A stretch of DNA of 64,000 nucleotides from Macrolepiota albuminosa (GCA_027475525.1 JAMWFC010000049.1:2216947-2280946); one strand, 5' to 3'; positions 41,370-52,825 are shown, counted from the first letter of the stretch. The notes: generated by a model from the letters alone, not told the origin. Translations and numbers: made by a program.

Positions 41370-42593
41370 ATATCGGGATTCTGCAGCATGCCCTTGATGT
41401 ACCTAGCATTGACTTCAACAATAAGGTTTTGCATGCCAATCAAATACATCTTTAGCGACAGGAAGGCTTTGAAGAGTCCATAGAGCTCTAGCTTAGGCTG
41501 GCTGTAGCGAGATTCCTGGTTGTTTAGCGTGATAGACCCAAAGCAGTTGTAACGTCGCTGTTTCCAATTGTCGCTAAGGCACTGGCACAAGAAGTAGCCA
41601 ACAGCAATGTACGAGGTATCCACCGCCAAGATAACAGGGTCAGAAGAGCTATAATCGATGGGGACTAGGGGTTTGGCGTCTTGTAGGGCTTTTACTAAGT
41701 CCCATTGTGCAGTGACCTGGTCTGGCCCAAATTCGAAGGGCTCGTTAGCGCAGGTGAGTTGGTTAAGGGCATGTGCACGATGGGCAAAGTTCTTGACGAA
41801 TATCCTGAGAATGCCAACGGTACCAAGAAAGGCACAAACTTCAGATAAGTCGTGGAAAGGACCCCATCGCTCCAGGAGTGCTAAGCAAGACTTGTCGGGA
41901 ACGCGTCCATCGGGAGTGCAAATATAACCGAGTATTTTGAATCTTGGCGCACAAAGGAGGAGCTTGTGGCCGCTAAAGGTTCCACTGCTATACTTCATAC
42001 GTTGAAGCACTCGGTTGAGCAGCTGGAAAACTCCCATAACGCTAAACGGATGTTGGAGTTTTCGGGATGGGTCGCCGGTAAGCCATTTACGAGTCGCCAG
42101 TCTTTAGGGCCTTTGACGCCAACGTCATCAATAAAGCTTAAGACATTATGCGGTATCTCGGGCTGGAGGATGAAAGTGATGTCATCATGGAATATGGGGA
42201 CTGAGTTTGTCCAGCCCATCGGCAAGGTAACTAGGCGTAATGCGCCAAACGGAGTTTGAAAAGTGGTGAGGTCTTGGGAAGAAGGGTGTATCAGGCGTTC
42301 ATCATAGCCAACATAAAGGTCAAGGGTGGCGCCACAAATACACCCGGCAAAGGACTCAGCAACGTGGTCAGGAAAAGGCGGTACGCCAGAGTGTCGGATG
42401 GTAACTCTATTCAGCAGTTTGAGACTGTGGACTATGCGTAGATTGCCATTCTTTTTGAGGACGCAAAACCACCGGGAGCGGTAAGAGCTATTGGAGGGTT
42501 CGTAGATGCCAGCCTGTATCTTGGTCCTAATAATTTGGCAGACCTCGGCTTCTATTCCAGGTGGCAACGGTTGCTGGGAGCTTACCTGAATGG
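41370..42593 (-). pseudogene. Element E reverse transcriptase and RNase H start
   Basis: RT runs from LPPGIEAEVCQIIRTKI (42580) through SSYRSRWFCVLKKNGNLRIVH, LDLYVGYDERLIHPSS, FGALRLVTLPMGWTNSVPIF and the active site SFIDDVG (FIDD in place of YIDD/YLDD). A frameshift near 42010 is followed by the connection and RNase H (LAVDTSYIAVGYFLCQ, SRYSQPKLELYGLFKA). The order and most motif words match F, with many substitutions. It is truncated upstream at the E/F joint. Confidence 0.8.
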
Positions 42594-45500
42594 AGAGCTA
42601 GGCTACCTACCTGAAGAGTTAAAGAGTGGGGGGGAGAAAGGCCAGGAGGAAACTGTACAAGTGTTTGGGAAATATAAGCCTGTTGCCAAGAAAGTTAGAC
42701 CTGTGTTGGGTACTACACCAGAGGAGTTCAGGATAGAAAGGAATATCACTGGTGATCCTTTAAAGGACATGCCACCTTTGAGTCCACATCCACCTGAATT
42801 CAGACCTACTGGGAGGTACACAGAGGAGTGCAAACAGATTATTGACCAAGCACATGAAGGGGAGTTTCTATGGCCAGAAGAGAGGAAGTTACTGCACCAG
42901 TTGATGATGCAGCAGAATGAGGCCTTTGCATGGAATGACAGTCAGAAGGGGAAGTTCAAAGAGGAATACTTCCCACCTGTTGTTATGCCAGTAGTACCTC
43001 ACCAGCCTTGGGTGTTGAAAAACAGACCCATACCTCCTGGGAAGTACAATGATCTGTGCAAGGAGATTAAGAGGAAGTTGGAAGCAGGGGTTTATGAGAG
43101 GTCAAACTCCTCCTATAGATCACAATGGTTTGCTGTTCTGAAGAAGGATGGGAAAAGTCTAAGGCTTGTGCACAGTTTAGAACCTCTAAACAAGGTCACT
43201 ATAGCTCATTCTGGAGTACCTCCTGCTACAGAAGAACTGGCCAACCACTTTGCTGGAAGAGCATGTGGTGGGATGTGTGATCTCTATGTTGGATATGATG
43301 AGAGGACTTTGGACCCTAAGTCCAGAGACTATACTACCTTTCAGACACCTTATGGAGCTCTGAGATTGGTGACATTGCCAATGGGATGGACTAATTCAGT
43401 TCCCATCTTCCATGATGATGTTACTTATATCTTGCAGGATGAGATACCTCATGTCACTTGGCCTTATATTGATGATGTTCCAATAAGAGGACCTGAGACT
43501 AGGTATGAGTTGGAAGGAGGAGGATATGAGACTATTGCAGAGAATAAAGGGATTAGGCGCTTTGTATGGGAACACCTGAACAATGTCAATAGAGTTGTTC
43601 AGCGCATCAAGTATGCTGGAGGAACCTTCTCAGGGACTAAGTCTGTGCTATGTGCAGATGAAATCACTGTAGTAGGACACCTGTGTTCTTATGAGGGGCG
43701 CAAGCCAGAGACAAAGAGATATGCAGTGGTCATGAGTTGGGGAGACTGCCGCAATGTCTCTGAGGTTAGGAAGTTCTTGGGAACTTGTGGTACCTTCAGG
43801 ATGTTCATCCAGGACTATGCCAAGATCTCAGAGCCTATCAATAGGCTCACTAAGGATGATGTGGCTTTTGTCTGGGAGGAAGAACAGAAGGAGGCCATGA
43901 AGGAGATGAAGAGGAGGTTGGCAAGTTGTGCAGCACTGAAACCTATAGACTATGAGTCTGAAGGAGCTGTCATCTTGGCAGTAGACACTTCTTGGATGGC
44001 TGTGGGGTTTGGGATCTTCCAAGAAGACAGTACAGATCCCAAGAAGAGGACTTGTGCTAGACTGGGGTCCATTACCTTGAATGAGAGGGAGGCTAGGTTT
44101 TCACAGCCTAAGAGGGAGTTGTATGGTCTTATGAGGGCATTACAAGTTAGCAGCTATTGGTTACTAGGGTGCAGAAAGCTTATCATTGAGAGTGATGCTA
44201 AATACCTCAAGGGCATGCTGAGCAACCCAGGAATAGGACCTAATGCTACTATAATGCGCTGGGTAGAAGCTGTACTTATGTATCACTTCACCTTGAGGCA
44301 TGTGCCAGGAAAGACTTTCAGTATGGATGGTCTATCTCGCAGAGAGAATCAACCAGGAGATGAAGAGTATCCTCCTGTGGACTCATCTTTGCTGGATGAT
44401 CCAAAGCCAATGTCCTTTGAGTATCCAGATGAGATAAACAAAGTACCTGGCTGGGAGGAACATGTGCCTCTCAAGTTAGAAGACTTCATGGATGAGATTG
44501 ATACAAGAGGAGGCTACTTGTTAGCAGTCACTCCAGAGGATGTACAGGAGGAAGTGGAATTGGGTAGAGACAGGGAGCAAGGGATAGCCTTGGGCTTACA
44601 AGAACAGAGCACTAAAGTAGGGACTACACTGAATCCAGTAGCAGTCTTAACTTTATCTACACTCTTGTTGCCAGAAAGACCCTCTGCCTCTACTGTAGAA
44701 GAGTACCAGGAAGAGAGGAGAACTGAGAAGGGGAAATCCTTAGATAACCTCTTACCCCTAGTACAGGACTGGCTTAGGCATCCTGGAAAGGTGCCCAGAG
44801 AGGTGAAAGAAGGTCAATTCCTTAGATTTGCAAGGCAGTTCTTCTTTGATCTCAAGGGAAGGTTTTACAAGAGAGGAGAAGAGGGGAAGCACAAGCTAGT
44901 CATAGAGAAGGACAGGAGGATGTATATGTTAAAGTCAGCTCATGATGCACTTGGTCACAGAGGGACCTTTGCAACTAAGGCTTTACTGGAGGAGAGGTTT
45001 TGGTGGCCAGAAATGGAAGCTGATGTGAAGTGGTATATAGACACTTGTCATGCTTGCCAAGTGAGGCAGAAAGTTGCAGTATGCAGGCAGCCTGTGGTAG
45101 CATATACTCCCAGTATATTTGAAACCATACACTTGGATACCATGCACATGACACCAAGTTCAAATGGGTGCAAGTATATTGTACATGGGAGGTGTGCTTT
45201 GACCTCATGGATGGAGGGTAGACCTTTGAAGAAGGATAACCACAAGTTGATTGGGCAGTGGTTGTTTGAAGAAGTGATATGCAGATGGGGCTGTATAAGC
45301 ACTATTGTAACAGATAATGCTGGGCAGTTCACAAAAGTGGTACATTGGCTATCTAAGAAGTATGGGATACAGGGCATAACTATTGCTCCCTATAATTCTA
45401 GAGCTAATGGGAGGATAGAGAGACCACATTGGGATGTGAGGCAGGCCTTGTATAAAGCCTGTGAAGACAGAACCAAGTGGTACTGGTTCTTCTGGCATGT

Positions 45501-46100
45501 AATGTGGGCAGACAGGATTACAGTTAGAAAGAGATTTGGGTGTTCCCCATTCTTCTTAGTAACTGGAGCACATCCTATACTACCTTTGGACTTAGTGGAA
45601 GCCACTTGGTTGGTAGACTGGCCTGATGGACCAGTATCTACAGAAGACTTAATTGGCTTAAGGGCTCAAGCACTGGCAAAGCACTACCAGCATGTGGAGG
45701 AAATGAGGGCTAGGGTCAGCAAGGAGAAGTTGAGATGGGCAGAGAACTTCACAAGGGAAAATGAAGCCTCTATCAAGGAGTACAAGTTCAAACCAAGAGA
45801 CTTAGTACTGGTTAGAAACATAGTGGCAGCTAAATCTCTAAGTGGGAAAATGTCTGCTCGCTATTGGGGACCTATGGTGGTGTTGACTAGGACCAAAGGA
45901 GGGAACTACATAGTGGCAGAGTTGGATGGTACTGTGTGGCAAGAGAGGGTGGCTGCCTTTAGGGTTATACCTTACAAGGCCAGACAGCAAATCACTCTGC
46001 CTACTAGTATTGAGGAATGGATTGACATTACACTATCCAAACTACAAGAACTAACAGAGGAAAAGAATGAGAGACAGGTGGAGGAGGACCTGTACCTCCA
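42594..46100 (+). pseudogene. Element F pol: RT, RNase H, integrase (open for about 1170 codons)
   Basis: One frame is open from the E/F joint to about 46100. RT motifs: SSYRSQWFAVLKKDGKSLRLVH, YVGYDERTLDPKS, LPMGWTNSVPIFHDD and WPYIDDVPIRG with catalytic YIDD near 43465. RNase H: LAVDTSWMAVGFGIFQ, SQPKRELYGLMRAL, ESDAKYLKGML. Integrase: HDALGHRGTFATKALLEERFWWPEM...CHACQVRQ, then HLDTMHM, VTDNAGQF and SRANGRIERPHWDVR, giving a full D,D,E. The C-terminal domain ends near VEEDLYLQG. gag, protease and both LTRs are missing, so it is a fragment despite its clean frame. The lineage is the same as E, in the opposite orientation. Confidence 0.8.
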
Positions 46101-46722
46101 GGGTGTCAATGATATCATGTGCAGTGCGTGCTGTCAAGTCATCAGAGCCAAGTGCATCTTCCCATCCATTGGAAATATCATCATTCATCCTACCATCAGC
46201 AGGGTTATCCACTGTCGTAGATACACCCACCATTGATGCATGCATTTCAGCTAATATTTGGAGAGACTCAGTGCCAAGACCTATCACTTGTGATGAAGAG
46301 TTCAACATTGTGGAGGACATAGAGCACACACCTTGAAAGGCTTGTTCGTATCCTTGCTGTGCACGTTCTTGTTCCTGTTGCTGTGCTATAAGTCCATAGT
46401 GATTCTTGCAAGGCTTTGAGGATCCATCAAAATTGCAGACTCTGACAACATGGGATATACCAAGCCGTTTTGCCATGGCCATAGTGTGTAATAAGACTTG
46501 CTGATGAATGCAAGGAACAATGGCAGCAGACAGGTTTGATGGCGATTTGATGGCAGGAATGGCATGGGAACATGATGACAAGAGAGCCAATGGTGGGGTG
46601 GGTGGCAAATGACAAGAGAATTGATGGCACAAGTGATGGGTGCACAGTAAGAACATGACTTCTGATGGCAGGTGGCGGATTGACAATGACAAGAGAATTG
46701 ATGGCGTCAGTGATGGGCGCAC
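46101..46722 (-). other. Unrecognised minus-strand open frame after element F
   Basis: About 207 codons, with a central stretch that looks coding (MAMAKRLGISHVVRVCNFDGS, then GLIAQQQEQERAQQGYEQAF and DDISNGWEDALGSDDL). The upstream part is Cys/His/Ser-rich and overlaps a tandem repeat, so it is probably not coding. It abuts the truncated end of F. It may be a fragment of another transposon gene; I cannot name it. Confidence 0.3.
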
Positions 46723-46737
46723 AGTAAGAACATGACT
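46611..46737. repeat. Two copies of a 50-bp direct repeat
   Basis: GACAAGAGAATTGATGGC starts both 46611-46660 and 46688-46737; the copies are 77 bp apart and differ at a few positions, both ending GTAAGAACATGACT. Confidence 0.8.
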
Positions 46738-46859
46738 TTGGAGGGGACCGATGGCAGTGATGAAAAAGTGATGAAAATCTATTGATAATGATTTTTCTCC
46801 TAAGGGTAAATACTACTAAATTATTCATCGGTATTGCCAGTGGCAGACAGCAAATATAT

Positions 46860-46918
46860 CCAGGCTAACTAGCCTGGTCAGGGGGGGGGGGGGGTTCCTG
46901 ACCAGGCTAATTAGCTGG
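46860..46918. repeat. Inverted repeat with a 14-G loop
   Basis: CCAGGCTAACTAGCCTGGTCA (46860-46880) is followed by 14 G (46881-46894) and then TTCCTGACCAGGCTAATTAGCTGG, which pairs with the left arm with few mismatches. Confidence 0.8.
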
Positions 46919-47073
46919 ACATAATGTGAGGGTCAGGTGGGTTGGATTTATTACAACTTTTCACATTTCTGCTCTGTGGGTGTAGATTACTCGCTTCAGA
47001 GAGGGATCCTTTTGCAAGAGGTGTAGGAAATATATTTGCAAATTATTCAAACCTTTCTTTTGACCACTTTACG

Positions 47074-48082
47074 TCAATGCCTCCAAAAGCTTTCGAGGTA
47101 AGCTCCTATGACGTCAACTTGATGTATTTCATAATCAAGGGTTGCGGCTATCGTCAAGAATATCCGTAAAGATGTGAACTTGGCTACTGACGAGAAGGTG
47201 TCAGGATAGTCAATTCCGGGCACCTGTGAGAAACCTTGAGCGACAATTCGAGCTTTAAACTTCACCCGATTGCCTTTTTGCCTGGAGGTAAGCTATCAAC
47301 TGTTTTAAACACACCTCATTTAACTAGTTGATTCTATTCAACGTTGATAGCGTCTTTCCATTGCTTGGCATCGGAAGATCTCAGTGCGGTGTCAACGTCA
47401 GGTCCCGATATTGCGACAAGAGCAGAATGTTGATTCTGTCCTTCATTCATGTCTTCATCGCTCTGAATATATCTTTTTGGCAGTCGACGTTCACGAGTGG
47501 ACTGCGTCCGTCTAGGCAAATTTCCCCATTTCTTCAACTTTCGAGGAGCAAGGGGGGTCTCGAGCATTTCAGAAGTCTGCATGGGAGTCACTGGACGCGA
47601 TGGGTAAGTTAACTCTTCTATAGGTGTGCTACCTTCTGTTGCACTAGCGTAGTTATCGTCGCCTTCAGTCAACGTCAACTGACTTAGATCGGATGGCTGA
47701 GCGGGAACGAATACTTTTCGAGGCACGTCGTCATCTGGATATAACTCCGTATTGATCAAGTTGCTGACTCTTTCAGGTGCTTGTTGATTAGTAACAGCGT
47801 CCACTTGAGCCAGCTCACTCGGTACGTCGTCCTCGTAAAATTGCACATCTCGTGAAGTGATTAACTTTCCATTTTCAAGGTCTTCAAGTCGATAACCTTT
47901 TGTTTCATCCGCCCACCACCCCAGCATGTGTACCCGTACAGCACGAGATTCGAGTTTACCACGTCTGACTTCCTTTGGGACATGAGCCCATCCGTACGAT
48001 CCGAAAACTCGAAGATGTGATACGTCCGGTTTTTCGCCAGTCCTACTCCATTCAGTATAAGGAATTTTACCTTTTAGGGCTG
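47074..48082 (-). pseudogene. Ty1/Copia element fragment G: integrase end and RT start
   Basis: Minus strand. ALKGKIPYTEWSRTGEKPDV and SHLRVFGSYGWAHVPKEVRRG are the GKKP-type end of a Copia integrase. Then come GWWADETKGYRLED and a linker, and after a stop and short gap the RT start KFKARIVAQGFSQVPGIDYPDTFSSVAK and EIHQVDVIGAYLES. The catalytic RT motif and everything after it are missing, as is all upstream sequence. It is the only Copia sequence in the window, and is bounded by the gag of H type at 48084. Confidence 0.8.
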
Positions 48083-48083
48083 A

Positions 48084-49280
48084 CTTTGAACTTTTAAAAG
48101 TCTTGGAAAAAACTTAACTACCGCAGACAAGGCCTACTCCGAGAGGATTTCAGACGGCCTGATCAACCGGAAGACAACCCCAGTGGTGAGCAACCAATTT
48201 ATTATGCATACTAACCAGAATTCCTCATCTAGATACCCCCTCCGAACTCGGAACCTGGCGGCTGCGGCTACTGGCCAGGGCACGAGAATCGGATTGAACG
48301 TTCGCGAGACCGGAGCGGCCGGCTCGCAGGCCAGGACTACCCAGGGCACCGAGGTGGGAACTCGGAACCCTCAAGACAGAGGTGGGCCTGGCTATAATAC
48401 CCAAAGCAACCCGGAGCCAGTGGGGCTTGGAGATCCCTCAGATGAGGAGAAGTCCAACACTTCGAGTGTTGAAGGAGCGGAAGAGTCCCGCCCCTCCGTA
48501 GGAACATCTGAGTTGACCGACCTGTCTACCAGTAGGAGGGACAGTGAGCAGTCAGAAGATACGAGCTTGAATCCACCCCGTCGACGGGCAAGGGTGGAAG
48601 ATGACGTCCCTGACGACTTAGACCAGGATCTGTCAGAAGAACAGACGCATGTATTCAGTAAAGCCGTAGATACATTGAACAAGGTCGATCGTGATCGTAT
48701 CGACCGTAGGTACGCCAATTTGTCCGCCAACGTAAGTAATACCATCCTCAATAAGGAGGTGGATTCCCAAGTGGGCGGATCGAAGCTTAAAGGCAAGGCT
48801 GTGGACCCACGCAACTGGGGTGGGGTCCAATTGGCTGGCGAAGAAATGGATCCGGAGATCCAACTACAGACTTTTGATAGCTACAAGCCCCCAATAGAGG
48901 CAGAGGCTTCGCAAGCAGAGATCGAACAACCGGAACTCGCTCCCCTTGATGCTGAACAGCCTGGGTGGGAGGAGGAATACGCAGATGAGCAGTATGTCCT
49001 GGAAGACGAAAAGACTGACCGTAAGGAACGACGTCAGGACAAGCGTATGGTGAAGGCACTCATCAAGGCCACTCGCCAAATCAAAGAGAAGGAAAGAGTT
49101 CGTGCTAAGAAGAAGGGCCGTGAGTATGTTTTCCCCCAGGAGTTCACTCAGAAATTACGCAGTCTGAGGGATCGACTGAGAAGAGAGGACCCCGAGAGCT
49201 CAGGAGAGCAAGACACCGTTTTGAAGCCCGGGAATCTAAGTCCAAATCCAAGAAGAAGAGAAAGGCACATGCGCCACTAA
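48084..49280 (+). pseudogene. Truncated copy of an H-type element: leader and N-terminal gag frame
   Basis: A leader starting TTTGAACTTTTAAAAGTC resembles the sequence just inside the LTR of H (TTTTGAACTTCAAAAAGTC). ATG 48204 opens 358 codons: SSRYPLRTRNLAAA, an acidic Ser-rich part, LNKVDRDRIDRRYANLS and KGKAVDPRNWGGVQLAGEEMDPEIQ. These correspond to SSRYSLRSQQ, QEQIDKRMEKVSFLS and KGKGIDPRNWGDLEVEEEEMDPVIQ in H. A charged helix and basic tail end the frame. There is no LTR; the remainder of the element is absent. The role within gag is unknown. Confidence 0.65.
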
Positions 49281-49909
49281 AAGGAAGAAACCTCAGCAAA
49301 AGTACCATAGGCATTTATGCGAAAAGAAAAGATGTGTGGTAGCAAGGACAATTCTGGCGCCAAGTATCCCCTGAATCCAGAGAGAGGTGGTCAGGTCCAT
49401 CCTTGTTCAATAGTATGAGAACTTTGACCATTATACCTCTGCAAGGCGTGCCAAGTTGGTGGCTTCGGGGCTCATTGAAGAAGGGAAGGCTGGGGGAACA
49501 ATACACACAGATAAGTCCCCGCCACACACCTCTGCCTTCTAACTAGGTCGCATACCGAACGTGATAAATCTGATGGCACCGAACGCGTCGTCCCTGGAAA
49601 TCAGACAACAAGCCCACCACTTCGCAGCTTCGCAGCTTCGTGGCATCTCTCATCGATACGACTGGCCGGGCGCATTTGGGGGTCAGGTACAATGCCTAGC
49701 GGCCCGTATGCCGACCTTTACTTAGTAGTGTGATGTATTCATGCACAGTGATGACAAGCTTTCCCCAGCAGGGGTTTGATGCTACCCAACGTGCATTGTT
49801 GTTCACTAAATAGGTCTACCGAGGCTCGTCTTGCGTAGGTAGATATCATGATTGTAACATTGTAACTTACGTATTACAAAATCTACCAGAAGCCTGGCGA
49901 TCAAGGTCA
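49281..49909. other. No gene identified
   Basis: About 630 bp with only short, stop-interrupted frames. Near 49440-49500 the plus strand reads ARRAKLVASGLIEEGKAGG, which could be a gag remnant of the preceding element, but no domain is recognisable. Confidence 0.3.
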
Positions 49910-50289
49910 TTAACCAGACGTCGAGACGAATTGGATTTCACCTTTTCCATAGCCTTGCCTTTGCACGACCGAGCACATGAAGATTTCAATAGGACGAAAA
50001 TATGTGAGAGGAACCTTGCCCTGTAGGAGAGAACTTAGCTCAGGACGTCCGAGTGGTTTAATTGGAACCTTCATTACGCATCCATTGAGAACAGTAATTC
50101 TCATGTTCGCCTATGGAAATTGATGCTGGTTGTTGAGTCGGCTATAAAGAAATCGCAATGGTGTTGGACAACAGGATTGTACCGCCCCACGATTGGACCT
50201 GCGAGTAGTTCTAATCTCCCAAATATGTTCGAATTGACAGTCATGAAGGCAACGACGCGCTCCAAAGTTATACCCTTTCCAATGCCCAA
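49910..50289 (-). other. Two short minus-strand coding-like segments, possibly exons
   Basis: 50289-50101 gives GKGITLERVVAFMTVNSNIFGR and LELLAGPIVGRYNP; 50104-49910 gives [20 protein letters not shown] and [21 protein letters not shown] weak intron (GTACAA ... CCATAG, ending near 50112) could join PIVG to ANMRITVL. I recognise no family. They may be the 3' end of a host gene running on the minus strand. Confidence 0.3.
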
Positions 50290-50459
50290 ACTACTGTCAG
50301 CTGCAGACTTTGGACCTATGAATCATGAATGATATAAGGTCGAGATACAAATGAAAAGTTTGCATTACTCACGTATCCAATCAACCGCATCTATTCGACA
50401 GATTTGATTCAAGTTACTCCACACAAAACAAATTAAAGCTCCCAAATGAGTTCGTATAT

Positions 50460-51148
50460 TTAGGATCTTCGCCGTTGCTTCCATGGTAGTGATAGGAAGG
50501 GCAATCTACACTTTTGATAGACTGCGCAATGGTCATTAAATCCCCACGAAGAGAGGTGATGTACAGTTCCAGGTCGGTGGGTGTGCAGGCAGGCCCAACG
50601 TGGGTATGGAGCAGGTGATGTGGGCACTGGAGCGGGTGATGCAGGCAGGCTCGACGTGGGCACTGGAGCGGATGATGCAGGCAGGCTTGACGTGGGCACT
50701 GGAGTGGATGATGCAGGCAGGCTCGACGTGGGCACTGGAGCGGGTGATGCAGGCAGGCTTGACGTGGGCACTGGAGCGGATGATGCAGGCGGGCTTGACG
50801 TGGGCACTGGAGTGGATGATGCAGGCAGGCTCGACGTGGGCACTGGAGCGGGTGATGCAGGCAGGCTCGACGTGGGCACTGGAGCAATGCGGATGCAGCT
50901 AGGGTAGATGGGCACGGTTGCTGCGCAGATGAGGGGCCGCGATCGGGGGATGCCGACGACATACGATACCAAACAAATTGGTTGCTCCAAGTCACACTGT
51001 GCATTCTTCACGTCAACTATCGAGCTATTTCTATCGCAGGCATCGTCGGGGATATGATTCGGAATAAGACGGCCAAGCTCAAGCGTGCGATTGACATTGT
51101 CTATTAGCTGCCCCCATGGTGCCAGTGCAGTTGAGTGGATGCAGGGGG
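50460..51148 (-). other. Minus-strand open frame with 12-residue repeats, cut by a MITE
   Basis: The frame is open up to the MITE at 51149. It starts CIHSTALAPWGQLIDNVNRTLELGRL and passes into 12-residue Ser/Pro repeats (SLPASSAPVPTS), one per 36-bp DNA unit, ending PWKQRRRS at 50460. The sequence continues on the far side of the MITE (52242 on) without an obvious frame. Because a 36-bp repeat keeps any frame open, coding is unproven. Confidence 0.3.
50596..50889. repeat. 36-bp tandem repeat, about eight units
   Basis: The unit GACGTGGGCACTGGAGCGG plus ATGATGCAGGCAGGCTT recurs with a few alternating variants (AGCGGG/AGCGGA/AGTGGA; CTCGAC/CTTGAC). The period, a multiple of three, leaves long frames open on both strands. 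Confidence 0.9.
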
Positions 51149-52241
51149 CTACGGTTGCCCTCCAGGACCAGGTCAAACTTTCAGCGTAAATTAAGCGGAT
51201 CGTTCATATATCACGAAAGAAGTTGCCATTTTGAGGGGTGACTGGGGTATCTGGCACCCCGTTACATTCGAAATAAGCATCCAGTAAATAATATTTACTG
51301 AAGTTTTTTTATTTTCATTTTTCATTTTTTATTTTTTTAGAGGAGCATTACCATTTTGGTAACACTATCGGCAACTAACAACTTTGCCCAATTTGTGGTT
51401 AGTCCTTCGTTATTTGTCTGTTTTGAGCCGTCCACCCTTAGGAAATGCATTACGCACACTCCTGGTACGTGGGAATCTGTGCTTATCCAGTGGGGGAGTG
51501 CATGTAACTCAGAAAACACGGAGACTACACTTGCCGACTGAAACTAACATAAAACTAATATATTAGTTGTGTCTGTGACATAGTGACATGTAACTTAGTA
51601 AAAGGATCCCATCAGCTAAAGTTTGGCTTGCTCGGTGGAGATTTTGACCTGGTCCTAGAGGGTGACCCATATCTCCAGGACCAGGTCAAAATTTCAGTGT
51701 AAATTAAGCGTGGATTGTTCATATATCACGGAAGAAGATGAGCCTATCAGCCATTTTGAGGGGTGACTGGGGTATCTGGCACCCCGTTACTTTCGTATTG
51801 CAGTAAATAATATTAATTGAAGTTGATGTGAGACTCGGGATTTCCCGGGCACATGATCAGTTGTTGGCAGAAAGCACTACTGGTACTGAAAGATGTTTCC
51901 ACTGGCAAAAGTGTAAAAGAAACATGCTATACCATTTCCCATGTGCCAATTTCTAAAAGAAAAAGTATTTAAACAAAGCAAATTGCCTTTTTCTATCTGA
52001 AATTGACACTTTGGAAATGGTATAACATGTTTCTTTTACACTTTTTCCAATGGAAACATCTTTCAGTGCCAGCAGTGAAGCTGCCCTAAAGTTAAATGTT
52101 AATGGAAATATATTGGTTTGAAAACTAATATATTAGTTTTGTGTGTGACATGGTGACATGTAACTTAGAAAAAGGACCCCATCAGCTCGTGTTTGGCTTG
52201 CTCGGTCGAAAGTTTGACCTGGTCCTGGAGGGCAACCGTAG
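51149..52241. mobile_element. Pair of MITE-like elements end to end
   Basis: A perfect 34-bp terminal inverted repeat starts CTACGGTTGCCCTCCAGGAC at 51149-51182 and ends at 52208-52241. Diverged copies of the same ends meet head to tail in the middle (51643-51690: CCTGGTCCTAGAGGG next to CTCCAGGACCAGGTC). Each half also shares internal sequence (GGGGTGACTGGGGTATCTGG at 51234 and 51760; TGGTGACATG/TAGTGACATG before each right end). There is no transposase. The flanks are GGGG on both sides. Confidence 0.75.
51875..52077. mobile_element. Nested 203-bp MITE
   Basis: Ends CACTACTGGTACTGAAAG and CTTTCAGTGCCAGCAGTG form long near-perfect inverted repeats (more than 60 bp per arm: AAGATGTTTCC...AAAAGTGTAAAAGAAACATG). 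AAG flanks both sides (51872-51874, 52078-52080). It sits inside the second of the paired MITEs. Confidence 0.75.
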
Positions 52242-52825
52242 GGGGCTCGTCTCAATGAGTGGGTTGCGCAGGGATGAATTGATCGTGGTCGACCCTAGAT
52301 GTAGTTGGTACCTGAATGAGGTTGCATCCAGGCGTTAGAGTGCAGATATCGAGCAGTTGCCAAATGGGCTGCATCACGGCTACAATGACGGAGCAAAATG
52401 CGGGTTGCGTTTTCGCACGCCTTTGCATGGCAAGTCCATTCCTCGACTCACCTCGGGCGAGACCGACAGCCGTTTTAGACCAGTCTCATTGTCCTTGGTG
52501 GATGCCGGTCATGATAGTAACCATTATCGCTAGCGTCCATTTGCTCCATCACCGTGTTCCGCAATTTTTCTCAAGTACTCGGCAGAGTAGTGATGAATTC
52601 ACAGTATCGTCTAAGTCGTGGATCACTATTCTTTGAACGTATGGACATCTTCAGTTTTATTCAATATGTTTTGAAATTATCGAGCAGAATCATAATGAAC
52701 TCGCTGATGTAAGACGTCGTCATATCAAGCGAATATAGTCTTCACAGTAAGCCGAATGCACTACGTTTGTGACTCCTAGTCAGAAATTCGTGGACACTAG
52801 GAATCAATTCACTTAGTAGTACAGT
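52242..52825. other. No gene identified
   Basis: About 580 bp right of the MITEs. Both strands have short frames only. It may continue the minus-strand sequence interrupted at 51149, but no frame or splice pattern is convincing. Confidence 0.3.

Larger units (their letters stand above)
35601..42593 (-). mobile_element. LTR retrotransposon E (Gypsy-type, minus strand), 5' part lost
   Basis: Reading down the minus strand: RT from 42593, RNase H split by a solo LTR, integrase to 39124, an antisense gene at 36702-38555, a purine tract (GGGGGGAGA, 36532-36541) and a 3' LTR (35601-36531). gag, protease and the 5' LTR are missing, replaced at 42594 by element F in the opposite orientation. The lineage differs from A/B/C: RT has a FIDD active site, and its LTR ends match segment D. 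Confidence 0.75.

Noticed and set aside
50596..50889. CRISPR-like array
   Set aside because: The units are contiguous 36-bp tandem copies without spacers, in a eukaryotic context.
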